Assembly (NCBI GenBank): GCA_029532415.1
Contig: JAQOTA010000053.1
Location: 6,510,001-6,574,000, forward strand
Length of the DNA: 64,000 bases
Direction: 5' to 3'
From: Marasmius tenuissimus
Lineage: Eukaryota; Basidiomycota; Agaricomycetes; Agaricales; Marasmiaceae
Shown in pieces: positions 12,071 to 23,606 of this stretch. Position 1 is the stretch's first letter; every line of letters begins with the position of its first letter. Below the pieces are notes generated by a model. That model saw nothing but the letters and a program-made list of their open reading frames with translations, searched no databases and was not told the origin of the DNA. The position numbers and the translations under genes are program-made.

Positions 12071-13189
12071 TTCTGTCGTTCGTGGGGATAGGAGAGTAGA
12101 CCCAAAAGGTTGCATGTATCTGGCATGATGTAGCGATTGCTTGAACCCAGAGCTCCCTCCCAATATCTCCAGCGGTTGATGGCTCATCTTGCCGGGATGC
12201 TGTTGATCAGCTCAATACACGGTCTAGATCAGAGCTCGAAAAATACCCGGTAGGTATTGCATTCCGTCTAACGCACAACACGATTGACAGATATGACGAC
12301 TCATACCGGATTTGCATTCACAAATACCCATAACTTTCAGCTCCGCGGAGTTGAACCATGACTTCTGTGTGTCATTCAGTCGTCGCAAGTCAGTTTGATC
12401 GGGGTATAGTCGGTCAACCCAACGAGTCTCTGAATGAGTACTCGATTCGGACATTTGGCCGTTGGGCTTGTTGAACAGAACTCCTTGCCGCGTAAAAGGG
12501 CTCGTTCGTTGAGTTTACCAGTCGTGGTTTCCAGTTCTGGCTGACACCCAATTGTGATCCTGGGACCCGAGGCTGGCTCGACTGCCGAGATTTCAGCCTA
12601 ACTACGTTGATGGTGCCGTATCGACTTACGAGGAAGACTTGTCAAGTAGGAGTCGTTGTTCAATTATGAGCGCAACCCGAGACAATCAAGAGGACGAAAT
12701 GGGTTGATAACGCACCTTCAAGCTCAGGTCAACTGAAAGATGCTGTTGATGAAGGTTTCCAAAGGCACTGTCCACCCAAAAGCGTGAACAAAAACCAAAC
12801 TAGAAGAATCCACAAATCCAATGGTTTTACTATGCGTCGAATCCATGATGGAATCAGTCCAAAGTTTTCTCGTACGTCGTTTGGTTTGCGTACCTAGCAG
12901 GTCCCTCTACGGACGTGAATGAGTGACTCGAGAGCTCAAAGTCTAAAAACAGGACACAAATAGGGCTTCCTGGAGGTTAGAACAACAAATAGGGCGAACT
13001 TTGTATGGCTCAAGTTCCGACCTTTCTGGGTAACTCATAGCGAATCAGAATTTGTAATATAGAGTCTATCCATTATCAATTGCGTGAATAACGACTGTAC
13101 GGAAAGAAGAAAAAAAAAGTGAGTGAGATAAACGTAAACGAAGGTTCCACAAGAAAAGACCAACACGTCTGATACACGTTCTCCGAGAT
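12071..13189. other. No recognised gene
   Basis: Only short unsupported frames. 12677-12700 resembles 6055-6080 (GACAATnAAGAGGACGAAAT), a small dispersed module. Nothing else was identified. Confidence 0.35.
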
Positions 13190-15128
13190 CCTCGAGGTGA
13201 TCCTCGAATCACTCTCCTCCTAGTAGCACTATCAGTTCTTTGGGAGGGGTAGCCGGGAGGCGAGGGAAAGCAGCACATATGCCCCGTTTTTCCCTTCCGT
13301 GAAGTCCGAAGGTATTCATAATCTGACGGCGCACTGTAACACCGGATGAGCAGAAGCATGGCATTGTCGCTCAGAGATGTGAAATGGGCGATACTGGGAA
13401 GGTTTGGTATGGGAAGCGGGGTGTGGAGAAGTCGAATGGGAAAATAAAGACTATGCATTATGGATTTGATGTTTGTTGTTGCGAGACGGCGACGATGGTA
13501 CCCGACCCGGCTCTGGTTATGCCGACTATGTATGCCAACTTTAAACATCGGACATCGAGGGAGTTATGGATAGTGAGACGATGGTAAGGGCATGAACCTC
13601 TTCTAATGTCGCTACTGCACACTCGCACCACCCAGTACGTCGTTCGAGAGGAATGGCCCACGTCTGAGCATACCATTGCACTACCACCTCGATTGCGAAG
13701 CAAATGGAAGCGAAAAACAGTTGAGGGTGGTTTGAGTTCTGCCTTGCAGCGCAAGACGACATGTGAACAAGCGTAACCTCAAGGAAATGAAGTGGTCGAG
13801 TGCGTGAGCTGGGTAAGGATCCGTGCAGAATTGACTGCGGTCACGAATCGTTCGAGAGAGGAACGGTGAGACGGTATTGAGTACCCACCCAAATAGGATG
13901 TGAGCTGGCGGAATTCGGGAGGAATGCCCAAGAGAATACGGTGGGCGAGAAGATTCCGCGCTGGTGGCGAACAGGTGCTGATGGTAAGAGGGGGTCTTCA
14001 ATGTGCTGCTGAGGTCGAGTGAATCAAAGGAGCGCGGAAAAGCACCGTCTCGAACCCAAAGTAGACTGGCAAGGAAGTAGCAATTGAGCGTCAGAGGAGA
14101 AGCGAGAAGCGAGAAGCGAGAAAGTCGGGACTTCCGCTCACCTGAGGGATCATCGACATCCGTGGTACTTTTATATCCCATCGCTCCAGCTACCTGTGTT
14201 TTCACAAGAGTGACTGATGGCAGAACAATGGGTATGGTTTGTTCGCCGACAAGGTTTGCAGTAATGGTGAAGGACAGCAGTGTCATCAAGGTTGAGTGGT
14301 GATGTACAGGTTCTCATCCCGAAAGCCTATCCTCCACTTCTGTGACTGATGATCGGGGAGCCAGTCGCGAGTAACGGTGAAGAGTATTGAGTTTACCGGA
14401 AGAGCGGAGTTGACGAGTAGTGAAGAGTAAGTCGGAGCTAGGGCTCAACGTAGAAGAGAGAAAGTAGAATGATGATTATACAGGACAAGAGAGAGAGCTT
14501 ATATACTGTAGAGTGAACTACGGAGTCCAGATATCTAATCTGTAAGTACATATGACGAAATGGAGATAGAGGCATAGGGCATGAGAAATGAGTAAGTAAG
14601 ATCGTAAAAGTGGAGATTAACTACTGTGCATGACATAGTACAGATCGGAGGTCAAGGGTTGTATAGTACAATAGGTCCTAGGGTTAGTGAGGTCATGAGG
14701 CATGTATATAGCGTGTAATTCAACTGAGCCTAACCCGCGAGCAGAGGTTTCATGGTTGAGTGATCCACCAAACGACGACGCAAAGTTTGTTTTGTTGACG
14801 GGTTCCGAGCTAGTGTCTGATGATATAGAAAGATAATAGGCATCAGCTAAGGATCCGAAAAAAGAACATCTGACAACGCACCAATAGTCTGCATGAAGCT
14901 CTGAATGCAATCTCTCCAGAACCCAGTCCCCCATGAACGACAGATACATCGAGAGCAACGAGTCTATTGTTGTGAAAAGAAAGCAAGAGGGTCAGCTGGG
15001 CACGTGCTGGGTGGTTGAAACGTACGGTTGAAACGACTCGAGGTAGACTCTACTCACGTTGAGCGGCCCTGTTCGTTCTTCCTGGTGAGAGTAGGATTGA
15101 TGATGGTGGTCAACCGTGAAGAAGCCAT
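13190..15128 (-). pseudogene. Gene H, copy 1 (degenerate, duplicated at 58140-59830)
   Basis: Minus strand. A putative start at 15128 (MASSRLTTIINPTL) has exon 1 15128-15058, exon 2 from 14963, and an exon near 14820-14740 reading PSTKQTLRRRLVDHST. Copy 2 has the matching start (MTSLLLTTM) and PSTKGTSRRRSADHST. Further conserved stretches are a segment reading ITANLVGE near 14250 and GTCGCTCAGAGATG near 13370. The full set of exons could not be joined into one open frame, so both copies are treated as decayed. The product is unknown. A GAAGCGA microsatellite sits at 14099-14123. Confidence 0.45.
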
Positions 15129-15196
15129 GATGACGTAAGGTCACAGCCCTCAGTTGAAGGTTCTGAGTTTTTCGGGACTCCGGACCGTCGGCTTGC

Positions 15197-15702
15197 TGTT
15201 GAACATGATGGATATCATGTGATACACTGTTGACGTGTTGTTTACGCGTCACACTATTTATAGAGCTACGCCTCTAGAACACTTGCGTCCTCATGCAAGT
15301 ACTACGTCTCTGTCTACATATCTCACTACGTATCTAGTAGTTTCATCATAAATGACACTATAGACAGTCGCTATCCAATAGCATAAGTAGAGCCTCCAAT
15401 ACATGAGGCAAACACGACTATGCTCACCAAGCATACTACCATTCATGGTAGAAGTACTTACACAGTACTAATGTCTTTTACGCCTTTAGGGCCGAATACC
15501 TACTTCTAGTAGTAGTTTCAGTTAGTGTAATACTCATTACATGTACCAGAAACTTATGTATAAAAGACTGGACAAAAGGCCTTAAGCCTTAGGACAATCT
15601 ACTCGATTATCACCTCTTTACAAGCATCTCAAGACTACAAGAATACTCTGTGTATTACCCATGTGAGGTTTACTTTGTTATACCCACTATGCTGGCTCAT
15701 CA
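15197..15702 (+). mobile_element. Solo LTR 1 (506 bp)
   Basis: Begins TGTTGAACATG and ends GGCTCATCA. It is flanked by a perfect 5-base duplication CTTGC (15192-15196 and 15703-15707). The internal TATA-like GTATAAAAGAC near 15560 points to plus orientation. No internal retrotransposon coding or second LTR is attached, so this is a solo LTR left by LTR-LTR recombination. The same family appears at 25215-25732 with high identity. The paralogous block at 60425 has the empty site GTCGGCTTGCTTCCCGAC. Confidence 0.88.
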
Positions 15703-16206
15703 CTTGCTTCCCGACAACCATCACCAGTACTGTAGCACTTTTGTGACGGAGTAATCACGTAGTACTTACAGTAGTTTTCACAGTCTTTAGTCACGCGTAA
15801 TAGAACATTTTCAACCGTTGAGATTTTTAGAAAGTTAGTTAGAAATACGATGTAAAGCGCCACTCGCGGTGTATAATAAAATCTAACTCGTAGGTCAAAT
15901 CCTCCCAACACTCAAGAGTGTAGCTGAAGGGTGCGGGAATCGGGGATCGGCGTTGATCATAGGTTCCGCTCTTAGCCAGACTGCAATAGTAGGCTGAAGG
16001 AAATCTGACTCAAGTAACTATCCAACTAAGGTAGCTTCGCCTCTGAAACCAGTTCGGAGGTCAAAAGTGGGGTTCGGAAGAGAGGTTTATAGGTTGTTTC
16101 GGGGAGTGTAGAGTTTGTTTGATGCTTCGGAAGTGCGTTCTTAGGCTTCAACTAGCTTCAGAACCACTCGAACAGCGAGGGGCAACAAGACAATCAAAAT
16201 CGAACA

Positions 16207-16413
16207 ATGGCAATTAGACTCCAACCAAGTCTGTCAATGACCGAAGACCAACTGTCAACGGTGAACAATATCCTCAGCTCAATTAGCTTTGGAGGTTCAA
16301 CAATAGCTCAGCCAGTCAAGTCGGCGTCGCAGACAAACAATGCAAAGTCAAGGTCAAGCAAGTGTTCAATGGATTTTCTAGGTTTGGGCAAACAAAGTTC
16401 TATTCCGTTCTAA
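16207..16413 (+). CDS. Short open frame, 68 aa, unknown
   Basis: Opens MAIRLQPSLSMTEDQLSTV and runs to TAA at 16413. The Ser/Thr/Gln-rich composition looks disordered. It lies in the inserted segment upstream of the orphan gene. No homologous motif, signal peptide or splice partner was recognised. It could be a 5' exon of something larger or chance. Confidence 0.25.
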   Translation: MAIRLQPSLSMTEDQLSTVNNILSSISFGGSTIAQPVKSASQTNNAKSRSSKCSMDFLGLGKQSSIPF

Positions 16414-17387
16414 TGTCTCTCCAGAAGCGCTCCCGAGTCAACTGACTACCCAACGAGTGGAATAGCTTCGTATCCTCTGAATACTAATTGTACGGATTGC
16501 TTGGGGATTCTTGATGAAAAACCCCACTGCTTATATACCCTAGGAGGCTCTAATTCTACCTAATTGTACAAATATCGAATAAATCATGCCTCGGAGGCAT
16601 AAACTACCTACTTTGGAATATACTTGGAGAGTTTTGTGTTTAATCTACGCTTTTGAACCCCAAAGTCAAAACCAATAATTTGCTTCGGAAGTATCATCAG
16701 CCTCGAACATTCTCTAACATTCTTTTCTTCCGGGTCTCTCCTATCAATGGTTCCGTTCTCCCTATCTGCCTCCGCAGCAGTGATGCTCCGGTTCCAGACT
16801 CTTCAATCATCATAGGTCATCCTGTTCTGTCTGCCTCCGAAGCATATACTCCCTTCATCTGAAGCAACGTACTGCCTCCGAAGTGCTAGTAGGTACCTAT
16901 ATTCCTCGAGTTACCCAGCCATCCGCAGCCAGGTCGATGTCCTTTCTGTAGGTCGGATAGCTCTGACGCCCTACCATCCATATGGTCGCCCCACTATATC
17001 CAATCCTGGTACCTTAGATACCGGGTAATAGTTCAATGGTTCAGCCAGAACTCCTACTCGATTCTTCGGTACACCATTCCTTTCTTTCTCAGTCCCCTGC
17101 CTTCCAATGCAGTCAAGCGCTGCGTATGGCTACCAGCACCAACTATGCCCTTTGTACAGTCAATATCTCCATGTACGAGTACAGTGGAGGTACAGCTATG
17201 GGGCAATTCCTTTGATCACTTCTCGATCATTGTTTAGCGCCCGGTGCCTGGTTCGGATCCACGCCTCCGAAGCGCTAATTTCCTGGTTTCCGAAGTAAAA
17301 TTTCCACTTCTGCGGCAAGTCCAGAGGTCAGTATAAGCAAATACTAGGTCGCCCCAGTTCCTTGCTTACTTTTTCCCCGAGCGCACT

Positions 17388-18082
17388 ATGGCACGCTTGC
17401 ACAATATTGAAGATCACTTCCGCAACTTGCTCTATAGTAAGTCTCTCAATTTTCTAAACTCCGAGGCGGCTTGCTGACTCCCTCTTCAGAGTTGTATAAG
17501 CTCTGGTGGTATCCAGAAGACTACTCTAATAAGATCAAGGAGCGCCGCATCATCCTACCCATTCCACTCGACGCAGAACGAGAGGCTATCCTCGGAATCA
17601 TCTTCCAGCATTTCTTCCTCAGTCGCCATAGATCCATCTACTGGGGCTACGTGATTCGTTACGACATGATCCAGGACGAAATCTATCTCTGCGAGGACAC
17701 CTTTGACCACTTTATTCCTCACGACGCCAGGTCTGTTATTGACATGGTCGCCGAGTCCATTGCTCGAGTTGGTTTCCTCGACTTCAAAACCGCTCGTACT
17801 CCTGGAGCCGTCAACGCTTGGATCGACGCCGTCGTCAGCTGTGCTGAGTGCCCAGCACCTCCGAAGCTTGACTATACCAAGCTCTCGTTCTTCCAATATT
17901 CCCCTGTCATGGGTCGTTGGCTCTCTCGATCCTTTTCTTTCTATAATCCTATTTTATGCGATCCATTCTATACCGATTATCTAGATCATGAAACCTTCAT
18001 TGATTCTTATTATCCTGAAGATTCCGACGTAGATAATTACTTCGGTTGGGATGAGGTAGCTCTAGCCAATATGGATGACTAG
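17388..18082 (+). CDS. Orphan protein, 213 aa, two exons
   Basis: Exon 1 is 17388-17436 (MARLHNIEDHFRNLLY), then a 53-base intron (GTAAGT..CTTCAG), then exon 2 17490-18082 ending TAG. The total is 642 bases. The protein is acidic and rich in Tyr, Phe, Trp and Asp, with segments such as KLWWYPEDYSNK, FFLSRHRSIYWGYVIRYD and a very acidic C-terminus ending ANMDD. No signal peptide, membrane helix, zinc-binding cluster or catalytic motif was recognised; its few Cys do not form a pattern. Codons look well used and the frame is unbroken in a region of decay, arguing for a real gene. It sits in the extra 3.1 kb absent from the paralogous block. Function not recognised. Confidence 0.7.
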
Positions 18083-18814
18083 CGTAACCTGTAGTATACC
18101 TAGTATACTTGAATCAATCATGCCTCCGAGGCGAGGCCTCGACCTTATACCAAGCTTCTGAGGCTCGACTTAGTCTCGCTTTCCGACCATCCATGCTTCC
18201 GCGGTGACCTCCTCTGTCTATCCCTACTAGTACGGGTCTTCGTTAAGTCTGATTCTGTTATTCTAATCCTTAGTACGATGCCTCCGAGCCACTGGAGATA
18301 TTCCCTTGTTATGACTACAGGTCCTAGTCGTGCCTCCGAAGTGATACTTTCGTCAGTTATACGACTCCTACAGTTTTCAGAGATAAGGAGAGACGCCTCC
18401 GAGGCATTATTCTTTCCTTATGCTAGGATCTGAGCCTTTTACTAGCCGCTCGGGACTCGCTCTAGTACTCGTATTACCTAGTCATTTCTTATCTGTTTTA
18501 TGCTAAAATCGCACAAAAACAAGGCTCCGAAGCTGCTTTTTAATAGCAGGCGCTACAACGATACATTTTTGGGGCTTTATATACTAGAAGTCCGGGGAGC
18601 TCGAGTCATGTATATGTAAGTCTTATATAAGTAATATGAGTCCTATGGAATATAAGAGAGTCGTATAGAAGAGTCTATGTCCTTCTACGAAGGTCCATAA
18701 GTATAAGTAGAATGTTCGAGACAGAAAGAATGAGTCCGAATATGAGTCGTGGTGACTCACGCGACGCGCGTTATCCGTGAGAAAAGGTCACGACCTTTAC
18801 AGGTACCCCCCAAA

Positions 18815-19160
18815 TATTCACATTCTTTTCACTGTCTCGTTTCGTTCCAAGTACACAGCTGACGACAATAGATATTGGTGTATTTTGAGGATTCTATCAC
18901 AAAAGTTACTGTCCCACAAGCTGGCTCCTATGTCAGATTGTTTGCTGACGACACATTATTATCGTACTCGTATTCAGAGATCTGACTCAGGATCAGCTCT
19001 GAAGAGCAACTTCCTCGCATCAAATTATGTAGTTCGATTGCCCAGTGTACCATTTTGGGCTTGTGTCCAAAGCTGCAATAACGTCGAGCGGAAACTCTCA
19101 AGACGTGTGGTGGCTGGCTTGAGCACAACACACTGCAGAGAATCCACTGATGTGTAAGTA
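18815..19160 (+). repeat. Block I, copy 1 (paralogous to 60480-60690)
   Basis: CTGTCTCGTTTCGTTCCAAG, then GATCTGACTCAGGATCAGC and GATTGCCCAGTG are collinear with the segment at 60490-60690. An exon-like frame ends with GTAAGTAATC near 19153. Reading frames are broken in both copies, so this is duplicated gene debris. It follows H in both blocks. Confidence 0.45.
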
Positions 19161-20620
19161 ATCTCGCCCTTCGCTCTGTTATTTTCATCCAAATTTGATC
19201 TAATCTTTCCTTTTGCGGTCGTGTTACCGGGCCTCCTTGTCAGACTCATCAGGACTTGGGATATTCCCGTGACATTTCAAATTGAAATACGAACCCAACC
19301 TTTCCTATCATGATTATAACCCTGTCTCTCGCAATCACACGTTTTTTCACCCGTCAAAGGGTGAGGATCAAAGTACACTACCAGGCGAACACGGGTGTCC
19401 AAACGATTGAGGTCAGACTCAGCTTCACCATGACTTTGCCTCCCCCATGTTTGGACGTATGGCCAGCTTTACAATCTTGGTTCGTTGTTATGTGTGTCCT
19501 TGTCTCTCGGTCTTAGCAATCAAAGTACCAATGTGTGGCAAGCATCTGCCTCACATCATCGTCTTCCAAATGCTGCGGGCATGAGCCTTGAGTAGAATGA
19601 TGTTGGATGGTAAATTGCGTTTTTGGACCACCCCGCAAACAACGGGGAGTAAATAGTTCCCAAAATGAAAGAGTGGACCTATTGATATGGGGTAAAAGTC
19701 GTTCGTATCAATGAGTACGTACCTTCTCTGCTGCGTTCCTTACACTCTTCATTGTTGACTGATCATACTCTCATAATCAAAGATCTTCTCTGTATTCCAC
19801 ACATCTTGAGTGGCAGGTATCCTAGTTGTGGCCCGCAGGTTTGAATGTATGTGCATCGCTGGAGGACATCTCCATGAGGATGGGTAGAGGGAACCAGTGG
19901 ATTGCCATGAAGATTTAACAAGAACCGATATTAGACCCTTTGCCGCGCCGTTTGGTACGCCCGAGTCAAAATAATGGCCCCGGCCCCCGATTGTTCCCTT
20001 GTGCTTCCAGAATCACGCCTGTCGCTTGAACACGGAAGCAGGCCTACATTTAGCCACAATGTTCTGCATTTCCTCGTTCTGCAATCAATTACGGCTTGGT
20101 GTTATATTTTAGATGTGTGGTGATGCATGGTAGGTGTTTGCCTTTAGTGCGACAGTTATGGGCTAAAGGCTCGTAAACGATGATCAAGAAAACATCATTA
20201 TGGGTTTGAAATGGCCGGACACATGATGGATAGATGTTCACAAAAGGGAAGGATGTAGTTGAGTCATTTACTACACAAACAAGTATGTACCTTCTCTGCG
20301 GTTTCCCCATTAGCCATTCTTTGCTGATTGTGCTCGAGTCAGAAAATGACATCAGCATGGGCTTCAACGACTGAAGGTGATAACTAGAGCTCTCAACTTG
20401 ACGGGCAAGGACATTTGGTCTATTGTCTTACTGCTCACAGCACTCGTCATCTCCAAGGGGTTTTTTTGAGCCTTTATTTCTTGATATTCCCCAAGAACAT
20501 TGACAAGTTGATTGTGATTCAGAATCACCAGCTCATAAATGTTCATGGATTAACTTGGGATGCCGAACAGGCTGCCACTCTGATATTGATAAGCCCTAAA
20601 TCCCAGTGAAACCCGGCACT
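19161..20620. repeat. Repeat-derived region with two intron-like modules
   Basis: Module copy 3 (donor GTACGTACC at 19715; the acceptor decayed to CTCTCAT) and copy 4 (donor GTATGTACC at 20283, acceptor ending 20342). The stretch 19356-19420 (AAAGGGTGAGGATCAAAG) resembles 40688-40740 (GAAAGGGTGAGCATCAAGG), another dispersed exon-like piece. No intact gene. Confidence 0.45.
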
Positions 20621-21030
20621 GGGCTCATCTGGGCTGTTATGATTTGCCCCTACTTCCACCAACAAGTGCCCATACAGATGCCCTTGCCTGCCCAACTCAC
20701 CTCTCCCTTACCACCTTTCCCACTCATTCAAATATCTCTATAGACAACTCCGCGGAGTAAGTGGAGCTATGCATCCAGACCACAGCTCCAGACCATGCCC
20801 AGCAGACATCTCCACATGCCACCCCGAGTTATAATATACAAACAGCTGCAACGACTCACACGATATTTGCAGCCACTCCCACAACGACTCAGTTCAACTA
20901 CAAACAACTCACACACCTGCGACTCAGCACGACTCAGAGCAACTCCAGACCTAGATAGATTTCAGTATATAAACTTGATGTACATACAACCTTTCCTTAG
21001 CTTAACAACTTGGTAAATACACCAGTGAAA
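20621..21030. other. No recognised gene
   Basis: ACTC/CAACTAC-rich low-complexity sequence. Frames here are composition artefacts. Confidence 0.35.
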
Positions 21031-21035
21031 GCCCA

Positions 21036-21132
21036 CCTTGACCCTTGACCTTCAACACTTGACCTTTGGCCCTTGACACTTGACCTTTGATCCTCAACAC
21101 TTGACCTTCAACTCTTGACCTTCAAACCTTGC
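21036..21132. repeat. Short tandem minisatellite (CTTGACCTTCAACA type)
   Basis: About seven imperfect tandem units of 13-14 bases (CTTGACCTTCAACA, CTTGACCTTTGGCC, CTTGACCTTTGATC and similar). Confidence 0.75.
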
Positions 21133-21189
21133 CCTCGCTTGAAGAGTGACGTGAGAGGCCACTAACCGTGCCCTGTCATATTATGGGCC

Positions 21190-22029
21190 TAGTGTAGCCA
21201 TCAGTTGGTTTGAACCGGACCAGACCGTGATGTATTTCTGGTTTGGCCAAACCAAGTATTGTAAACTGGTTTAAACTGGGCCAAAATATATGTGATTTTT
21301 CCTTATTTTTTTGCTCATTCAACGTACTACAACACCTCAGATTCATGCAGTAGATAGTAGGGGAGGGCCATTGGCATGTTTGTAGTACATAGGTAACAAA
21401 AAAAACAAAACTAGTATACATAACAGCGAGGCAAAACAGGGGGATGTCCAAATAACTAACTTGTCATGCACTATTGTACTGTACTGTTTTGAGTTGGTTG
21501 TGAGGGGGTGTGACCTGTGACCAAAATTTCCACTTTTTGGTTTCAACAGGAAGGTTGGTCTGGTGTGAAGGCCGAGAAATTTTGCAAATTTTACCCTTTT
21601 CAGAGCATTTTTGAACCAAATTGTGACCTGAACCGCTGAAATTTTTTGACACTTGAGCCTGGGACATGTGACAGGGTGTGACATTTCAGCAAAAGTGGGT
21701 CCCCTGTGATGGACGACCTGACAAACTACTCCTGACAAACTACTTGAAATGGTACAGTACTTGTATTGTACAACTACCTACATGTACACAGCCACGAAAC
21801 AACTTTAATTTCAATTCTTGATGGTTCATACACAATTTTTGCTGGACTTGAAGGGGGAAAAGTTCAAAAAAAAAAATAAGTAATATTTTTGGTGGTTTAA
21901 ACCGCGGTGAACTGGGTCAAACTGGGTTGAGCCCAAACCGGCTATTTTTCAGTGGTTTGTAAACCACCAGAAACCGGACCATGCTGTTTCCAAACTGGTT
22001 CAAACTCAACCCAACCAGTGGCAACACTA
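21190..22029. mobile_element. Degenerate hAT-like non-autonomous element, 840 bp
   Basis: The left end TAGTGTAGCCATCAGTTGG and the right end (reverse complement TAGTGTTGCCACTGGTTGG) form terminal inverted repeats. The interior is rich in GGTTTAAACC-type palindromes. Flanking octamers TATGGGCC and CCTGGGCC match at six of eight positions, compatible with a decayed 8-base target duplication. No transposase. Confidence 0.5.
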
Positions 22030-22470
22030 CCTGGGCCCAGACAAAAATAGCCACACTCTGACTATTGACAAACTCCTGCTACAGTTTGTCAGAATATTTG
22101 TGGAAAAACAAGAGGGGTAGCAGTGCTAGGGTTGCCAATGGTTGGTTCCAGTTCAAACCTGTTGGAAACCGCAGTTTTGCAGTTTAAACTGGTTCTGGAT
22201 TTTTTTTTCCCCACTTTTCTCAATTCAATTCAATTATAGTTCTGAGACATTGAGAACATGTCTATGAGTGTTCTGAAGATTTGAAGGCAGGATGACTGTG
22301 GTTGAGTGCAGATGTAGTTGTCTATGATAGCCTATCACATCTCCATTTTAATCTATGGCGTCTTTGCTGAGAAAGTGGAAAGCAGAAGCAGGGAGTACTT
22401 GGCGGCAAACAATCTTTGTTTGGTCGCCCTAGCTCTCTCGCACTGAACCCCAGTAAAGGGGGGCCAATGC
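22030..22470. other. Region between the hAT-like repeat and the DIRS-like element
   Basis: Contains a second hAT-like end (GCTAGGGTTGCCAATGG at about 22126) and the sequence after the recombinase stop, possibly the DIRS 3' terminus. No gene. Confidence 0.35.
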
Positions 22471-23606
22471 TCAAGCCAACACGGAGGCGAAAGGGAGGGC
22501 CGGAGGACCGAGAAGTGAAGCAGGAGCAGAGGCCACATGCAAACGGGCGGAAAGATGGAGCATTCGTTCAACGGCAACGTCGATGTAGAGTTTGTAAGCG
22601 TCGCTGCGCCAGCGGCCGAGTAACTGAATCTCATAATCTGAGTATCCTGCTGCTCCCGCGGATGAAGCAGCACCTCTGCGGAAGCTGTGCCCTGAGTACT
22701 TTGTTGGGTCCAAACTCCCGAGTGCTATGCGTTGTTTCAGAGTCGAGATGAAAGTGGAGCGACGAAGAGGAAGGCCAGATATGTCGCCGAAAAGGGGAGA
22801 TTTGTTGGGAAGAGGGTGCAGAGTGAATAAGTGCTTTAATGCAGTGACTGCGCATGTGGAGAGATGAGGAACTGCAGCGATAATGATTGTGACACCTTTT
22901 CGGAATGGGTCCATCTTTGATGATAGAAGAGTGAGGCGAACGTGAGTAGGATTTTCAATCGAGGGAATGAACTGAACTGAATCTCTGGTGAGATGTTGAA
23001 CAGGATCGAATGTCTCCTTATCCCCAACGGTGAATTCTCCCGTTTGTAGAAAGGCTGACCAAGCGAGTTTTCCGGCAGCATCGAATATTGTGTTTGCGAC
23101 TAGATTGAGATCACCTGCCAATTCGGGAGAAAGAAGTACCTTAAGCACATCAAGTGTAATGGGAAGCTTTGGGTTTCGGGCTTTCTCTCCATAGTAACGC
23201 TTGATACCACGAATCAGACGCTGAAGAGTGAGAGACTCGCAAGCGTCGAATGGTAAACCGGCATCAATGTGAAGGGATCAGACACTTGAAAGGTATGATT
23301 TTATCGTCTTGGGTTGCAAGGCACGCATGCCGAGATGCACAACCCATTCCTTTAGCAGTGGCAGCGGGGTCGGAAGATACTGGCCCGGGGATTCAAGGAG
23401 CTGGGGGTGGAGCCGTGCGAAGTTGATGACGGATCTCTGCCCGGTGGAGTAAGTCTTTTGAGTACTTCCTGCAAGGCCATGCCAGAGGAAGAACGCGACT
23501 TGAGGAGAGTCGTTAGCATGTGTTTCATACCAATAAGCTGGGACTTCGGATAACACAGCTGACGATTGAGGTGGGGGGCGAGCTGGAATAGCCGGTTGTA
23601 CTGGAA
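22471..23606 (-). pseudogene. DIRS-like tyrosine recombinase domain, broken
   Basis: The catalytic core 23148-22471 holds KYSGHSFRRGAAS (the HxxR box) and LLGRWRSDAYKLYI (the final Tyr), with SSKMDPFRKG as the Lys segment. The N-terminal core-binding part (23560-23281) reads WHGLAGSTQKTYSTGQRSV and is cut by TGA at about 23278, just where ...SSV is followed by SLHIDAGLPFDAC; CGA (Arg) is the likely ancestor. A frameshift near 23606 separates it from the RNase H frame. In the intact element this enzyme would integrate a circular DNA copy without target duplication. Confidence 0.8.

Larger units (their letters stand above)
16020..18545. repeat. Dispersed motif GCCTCCGAAGC and relatives
   Basis: A near-palindromic motif, GCCTCCGAGGC or GCCTCCGAAGC, occurs on both strands around 16052, 16130, 16588, 16676, 16763, 16829, 16871, 17260, 17461, 17851, 18121, 18281, 18331, 18392 and 18520, with several weaker forms. 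One copy lies inside the coding exon at about 17851. I noticed no comparable density elsewhere in the window. It could be a protein-binding site or an amplified micro-repeat. Confidence 0.6.
15722..18800. mobile_element. Insert of about 3.1 kb carrying an orphan gene and a dispersed CCTCCGAAG motif
   Basis: Relative to the paralogous block (60442 to about 60480) this stretch is extra DNA between conserved flanks. Its ends show weak inverted similarity (TGTAGCACTTTTGTGACGGA at the left; the complement of TCCGTGAGAAAAGG near the right). It holds one intact spliced gene (17388-18082), a short frame (16207-16413) and at least a dozen copies of a CCTCCGAAG/CTTCGGAGG type motif. Whether it is a transposon, an inserted gene cassette or DNA lost from the other copy cannot be decided here. 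Confidence 0.4.

Noticed and set aside
20761..21016. Thr/Gln-rich frames in the CAACTAC-rich region
   Set aside because: Low-complexity composition gives open frames in two phases; no motif or splice support.
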